From Acinetobacter wuhouensis (GTDB lineage Bacteria > Pseudomonadota > Gammaproteobacteria > Pseudomonadales > Moraxellaceae): 64,000 nt of DNA. The notes beneath the pieces are model-generated. The model saw only the letters and a list, made by a program, of their open reading frames with translations, had not been told where the DNA came from and did not search any database. The position numbers were made by a program, and so were the translations under genes. Positions within the stretch are counted from its first letter, which is position 1; each line of letters starts with the position of its first letter. This document shows, piece by piece, positions 61,943-64,000 of the stretch. The stretch covers positions 744,001-808,000 of the forward strand of contig NZ_CP031716.1 of assembly GCF_001696605.3 (NCBI RefSeq), given 5' to 3'.

Positions 61943-62485
61943 ATGTATAAAATTCTAGCTGGCGTAGGAACTATTGTGCGTTCGTTGTGGATGGTGTTCA
62001 GCCATGCGACACGTAAACGTGACACAATTTTATATCCTGAAGTTCCAGCCGAACAAATCGTACCTCCGCGCTATCGTGGTCGTATCGTATTAACACGTGA
62101 TCCAGATGGCGAAGAGCGCTGTGTTGCGTGTAACTTATGTGCTGTTGCATGTCCTGTTGGCTGTATCTCATTACAGAAAGCTGAAAAAGAAGATGGACGT
62201 TGGTATCCAGAATTTTTCCGCATCAACTTCTCACGCTGCATTTTCTGCGGTATGTGTGAAGAAGCATGTCCAACAACTGCAATCCAGTTAACACCTGATT
62301 TCGAATTAGGTGAATATGTACGTCAAGATCTTGTTTATGAGAAAGAAAACTTACTCATTTCTGGTCCAGGTAAATACCCAGACTACAATTTCTACCGTGT
62401 AACTGGTATGGCAATTGATGGTAAAGAAAAAGGTCAAGCGCAACGCGAAAGCGCACCTGTTGACGTACGGAGCTTATTACCATGA
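61943..62485 (+). CDS. nuoI: NADH-quinone oxidoreductase subunit I
   Basis: A 180-residue subunit with two [4Fe-4S] clusters: [15 protein letters not shown] and [15 protein letters not shown]. It carries electrons to NuoB. Its stop overlaps nuoJ by 4 bp. Confidence 0.97.
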   Translation: MYKILAGVGTIVRSLWMVFSHATRKRDTILYPEVPAEQIVPPRYRGRIVLTRDPDGEERCVACNLCAVACPVGCISLQKAEKEDGRWYPEFFRINFSRCIFCGMCEEACPTTAIQLTPDFELGEYVRQDLVYEKENLLISGPGKYPDYNFYRVTGMAIDGKEKGQAQRESAPVDVRSLLP

Positions 62486-63003
62486 TGTGGCCATTTTATT
62501 TAATGGCTCTCGTGGCCATCGTATCTACGGTTCGTGTTGTGACCAATGCGAATCCAGTACATGCATTATTAAGTTTGATCGTGTCTTTACTTGCTGTTGC
62601 AGGGATGTTCTTAACGATTGGTGCTCCATTTGCCGCAGCGCTTGAAATCATTGTCTATGCGGGTGCGATCATGGTGTTGTTCGTATTCGTCGTTATGATG
62701 CTGAATCTTGGTCAACATACTGTTGATCAAGAGCGCAAATGGTTGACTTCAGATGCTTGGGCTTATCCTGCACTTATGAGCTTCCTCGTGGGCTTATGTT
62801 TAGTGTGGATGTTGGGTTCAAGCTACACGACTGGTGGCGCAGTACTTGGTACTCAAGTTGTTGGGCCAAAAGCTGTTGGTCAATCGCTCTTTACCCACTA
62901 TTTATTATTGGTTGAAGTTGCCGCGATGTTATTGCTTGCAGCACTTGTTGCGGCATACCACTTAGGCAAACGTGTACCAAGTGCAGAAGAGGATAAACAG
63001 TAA
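62482..63003 (+). CDS. nuoJ: NADH-quinone oxidoreductase subunit J
   Basis: A 173-residue membrane subunit with five helices and the conserved [21 protein letters not shown] helix with its pi-bulge. ATG overlaps the nuoI stop, and its own stop shares one base with the nuoK start. Confidence 0.96.
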   Translation: MMWPFYLMALVAIVSTVRVVTNANPVHALLSLIVSLLAVAGMFLTIGAPFAAALEIIVYAGAIMVLFVFVVMMLNLGQHTVDQERKWLTSDAWAYPALMSFLVGLCLVWMLGSSYTTGGAVLGTQVVGPKAVGQSLFTHYLLLVEVAAMLLLAALVAAYHLGKRVPSAEEDKQ

Positions 63004-63311
63004 TGGGCAACATTCCTTTAGAACATGGTTTAATCGTTGCAACCATCCTTTTTGCACTGGGTTTATACGGTGTAATGGTTCGTCGCAATATTTTATTTAT
63101 GTTAATGAGCCTTGAGATCATGATGAATGCAGCAGCATTGGCATTCGTTGTGGCAGGAAGTGCATGGGCACAACCTGATGGTCAAATTATGTTTATTTTG
63201 ATCCTTACTCTTGCTGCGGCAGAGGCTTGTATCGGTCTTGCGATCGTCCTTCAGTACTATCATCGCTTCCATCACTTGGATGTAGATGCTGCTAGTGAGA
63301 TGCGCGGATGA
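63003..63311 (+). CDS. nuoK: NADH-quinone oxidoreductase subunit K
   Basis: A 102-residue subunit with three helices carrying the conserved Glu residues for proton transfer ([11 protein letters not shown] and [13 protein letters not shown]). It overlaps nuoJ by one base and nuoL by four. Confidence 0.97.
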   Translation: MGNIPLEHGLIVATILFALGLYGVMVRRNILFMLMSLEIMMNAAALAFVVAGSAWAQPDGQIMFILILTLAAAEACIGLAIVLQYYHRFHHLDVDAASEMRG

Positions 63312-64000
63312 GTTATTTATATTTAACGATTTTATTCCCGCTCATTGGTTTTATCCTTTTAGCGGCAGGGCGTAATAAACTTCCTGAAAATGTAGCAGCA
63401 ATTATTGGCGCGGGTTCAGTTGGTCTTTCTGCATTATTTGCATTGATCGCGGGCATGGACTTTGTCAATACTGGTTCAGTTGCACAGACTCAACATCTTT
63501 GGACTTGGTTCAATGTGGGTGGTTTTGCGCCAGGTGTCAGCTTACATTTAGACGGCTTATCATTGTTAATGATGGGCATGATCACAGGTGTGGGTTTCTT
63601 AATTCACATTTTCGCTACGTGGTATATGCGTGGTGAAGAAGACTTCGCACGTTTCTTCTCATATTTCAACTTATTCGTTGCAAGCATGCTTGTGCTTGTA
63701 TTGGGTGACAACTTAGCGTTGTTATTCTTAGGTTGGGAAGGCGTAGGTCTGTGTTCTTATCTATTGATTGGTTATTACTACCAAAATCCTGCAAATGGTT
63801 TTGCTGCACTTAAAGCTTTCACTGTAACACGTGTGGGTGATGTATTTTTACTGATCGCGTTGTTCTTGCTTTACCAACAATTTGGTACTTTACATATCGG
63901 TACGATTGTTGAAACAGCACCACAAGTTTTAGCACTTGATCATAATTTAGCGCTTTGGACTTCATTGATGTTGTTCTTGGGTGCTGCGGGTAAATCTGCA
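63308..64000 (+). CDS. nuoL: NADH-quinone oxidoreductase subunit L (N-terminal part; runs off the window)
   Basis: The first 231 codons of the large antiporter-like subunit. It starts [20 protein letters not shown] and includes [29 protein letters not shown] and the conserved [20 protein letters not shown], whose Glu takes part in proton translocation. ATG overlaps nuoK stop. Confidence 0.96.
   Translation, partial: MSYLYLTILFPLIGFILLAAGRNKLPENVAAIIGAGSVGLSALFALIAGMDFVNTGSVAQTQHLWTWFNVGGFAPGVSLHLDGLSLLMMGMITGVGFLIHIFATWYMRGEEDFARFFSYFNLFVASMLVLVLGDNLALLFLGWEGVGLCSYLLIGYYYQNPANGFAALKAFTVTRVGDVFLLIALFLLYQQFGTLHIGTIVETAPQVLALDHNLALWTSLMLFLGAAGKSA

Overview
The window is chromosomal DNA from an Acinetobacter (Gammaproteobacteria, Moraxellaceae). 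The evidence is a low-GC genome, a 16S rRNA of Acinetobacter type, the bfmRS two-component pair, a fused nuoCD gene, and rsmC, typA, fabD-fabG-acpP, nrdA/nrdB and OprB genes that all read as this genus. I do not assign a species. Most of the window is conserved core genome.

Layout. 1-10.0 kb: start of an amino-acid permease, rsmC, an NCS2 purine permease, typA, a DKNYY-like protein, mscL, two lipoproteins of unknown function, ppiC and mutM. 10.3-17.1 kb: an OprB porin, a TonB-dependent receptor closely resembling PqqU/YncD, an old-yellow-enzyme oxidoreductase, an AEC transporter, a TIR-bounded repeat element and a Sel1-repeat protein. 17.3-24.9 kb: a 266-bp MITE-like element, a DsbC-type isomerase, yciO, epmC, the yceD-rpmF and fabD-fabG-acpP clusters (plsX, fabH and fabF are not here), kbp and a 1-Cys peroxiredoxin. 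25.3-31.2 kb: secA, a small secreted protein, argJ and nadA. 31.3-34.1 kb: four tRNAs (Pro, Arg, His, Pro) behind one strong promoter, then a reverse-strand yfiR-yfiN-yfiB cyclic-di-GMP signalling operon.

34.3-40.2 kb is a complete rRNA operon (16S, tRNA-Ile, tRNA-Ala, 23S, 5S) with a recognisable promoter, processing stems and terminator. Directly behind it, 40.18-44.2 kb is an accessory scar. It holds a decayed IS630-type transposase, an IS3-family element whose orfA has lost its middle, and the truncated, frameshifted 3' part of a large gene that looks like the C-terminal region of a STAND/NACHT (Avs-like) defence ATPase. After that come three 21-22 bp direct repeats. This is the only clearly foreign stretch and the best candidate for unusual biology, but what remains is broken.

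44.2-49.1 kb: nrdB and nrdA (class Ia ribonucleotide reductase) on the reverse strand, with two very small genes between them and possible NrdR boxes upstream of nrdA. 49.6-52.1 kb: bfmR-bfmS. 53.26 kb to the end: the nuo operon (nuoA, B, CD, E, F, G, H, I, J, K and the start of nuoL), encoding respiratory complex I, with the 4-bp or 1-bp overlaps typical of translational coupling.

I found no intact novel multi-gene system. The most useful leads are the decayed STAND-type gene, the two MITE-like elements, the unannotated 43- and 40-codon genes between nrdB and nrdA, and the almost leaderless yceD promoter.
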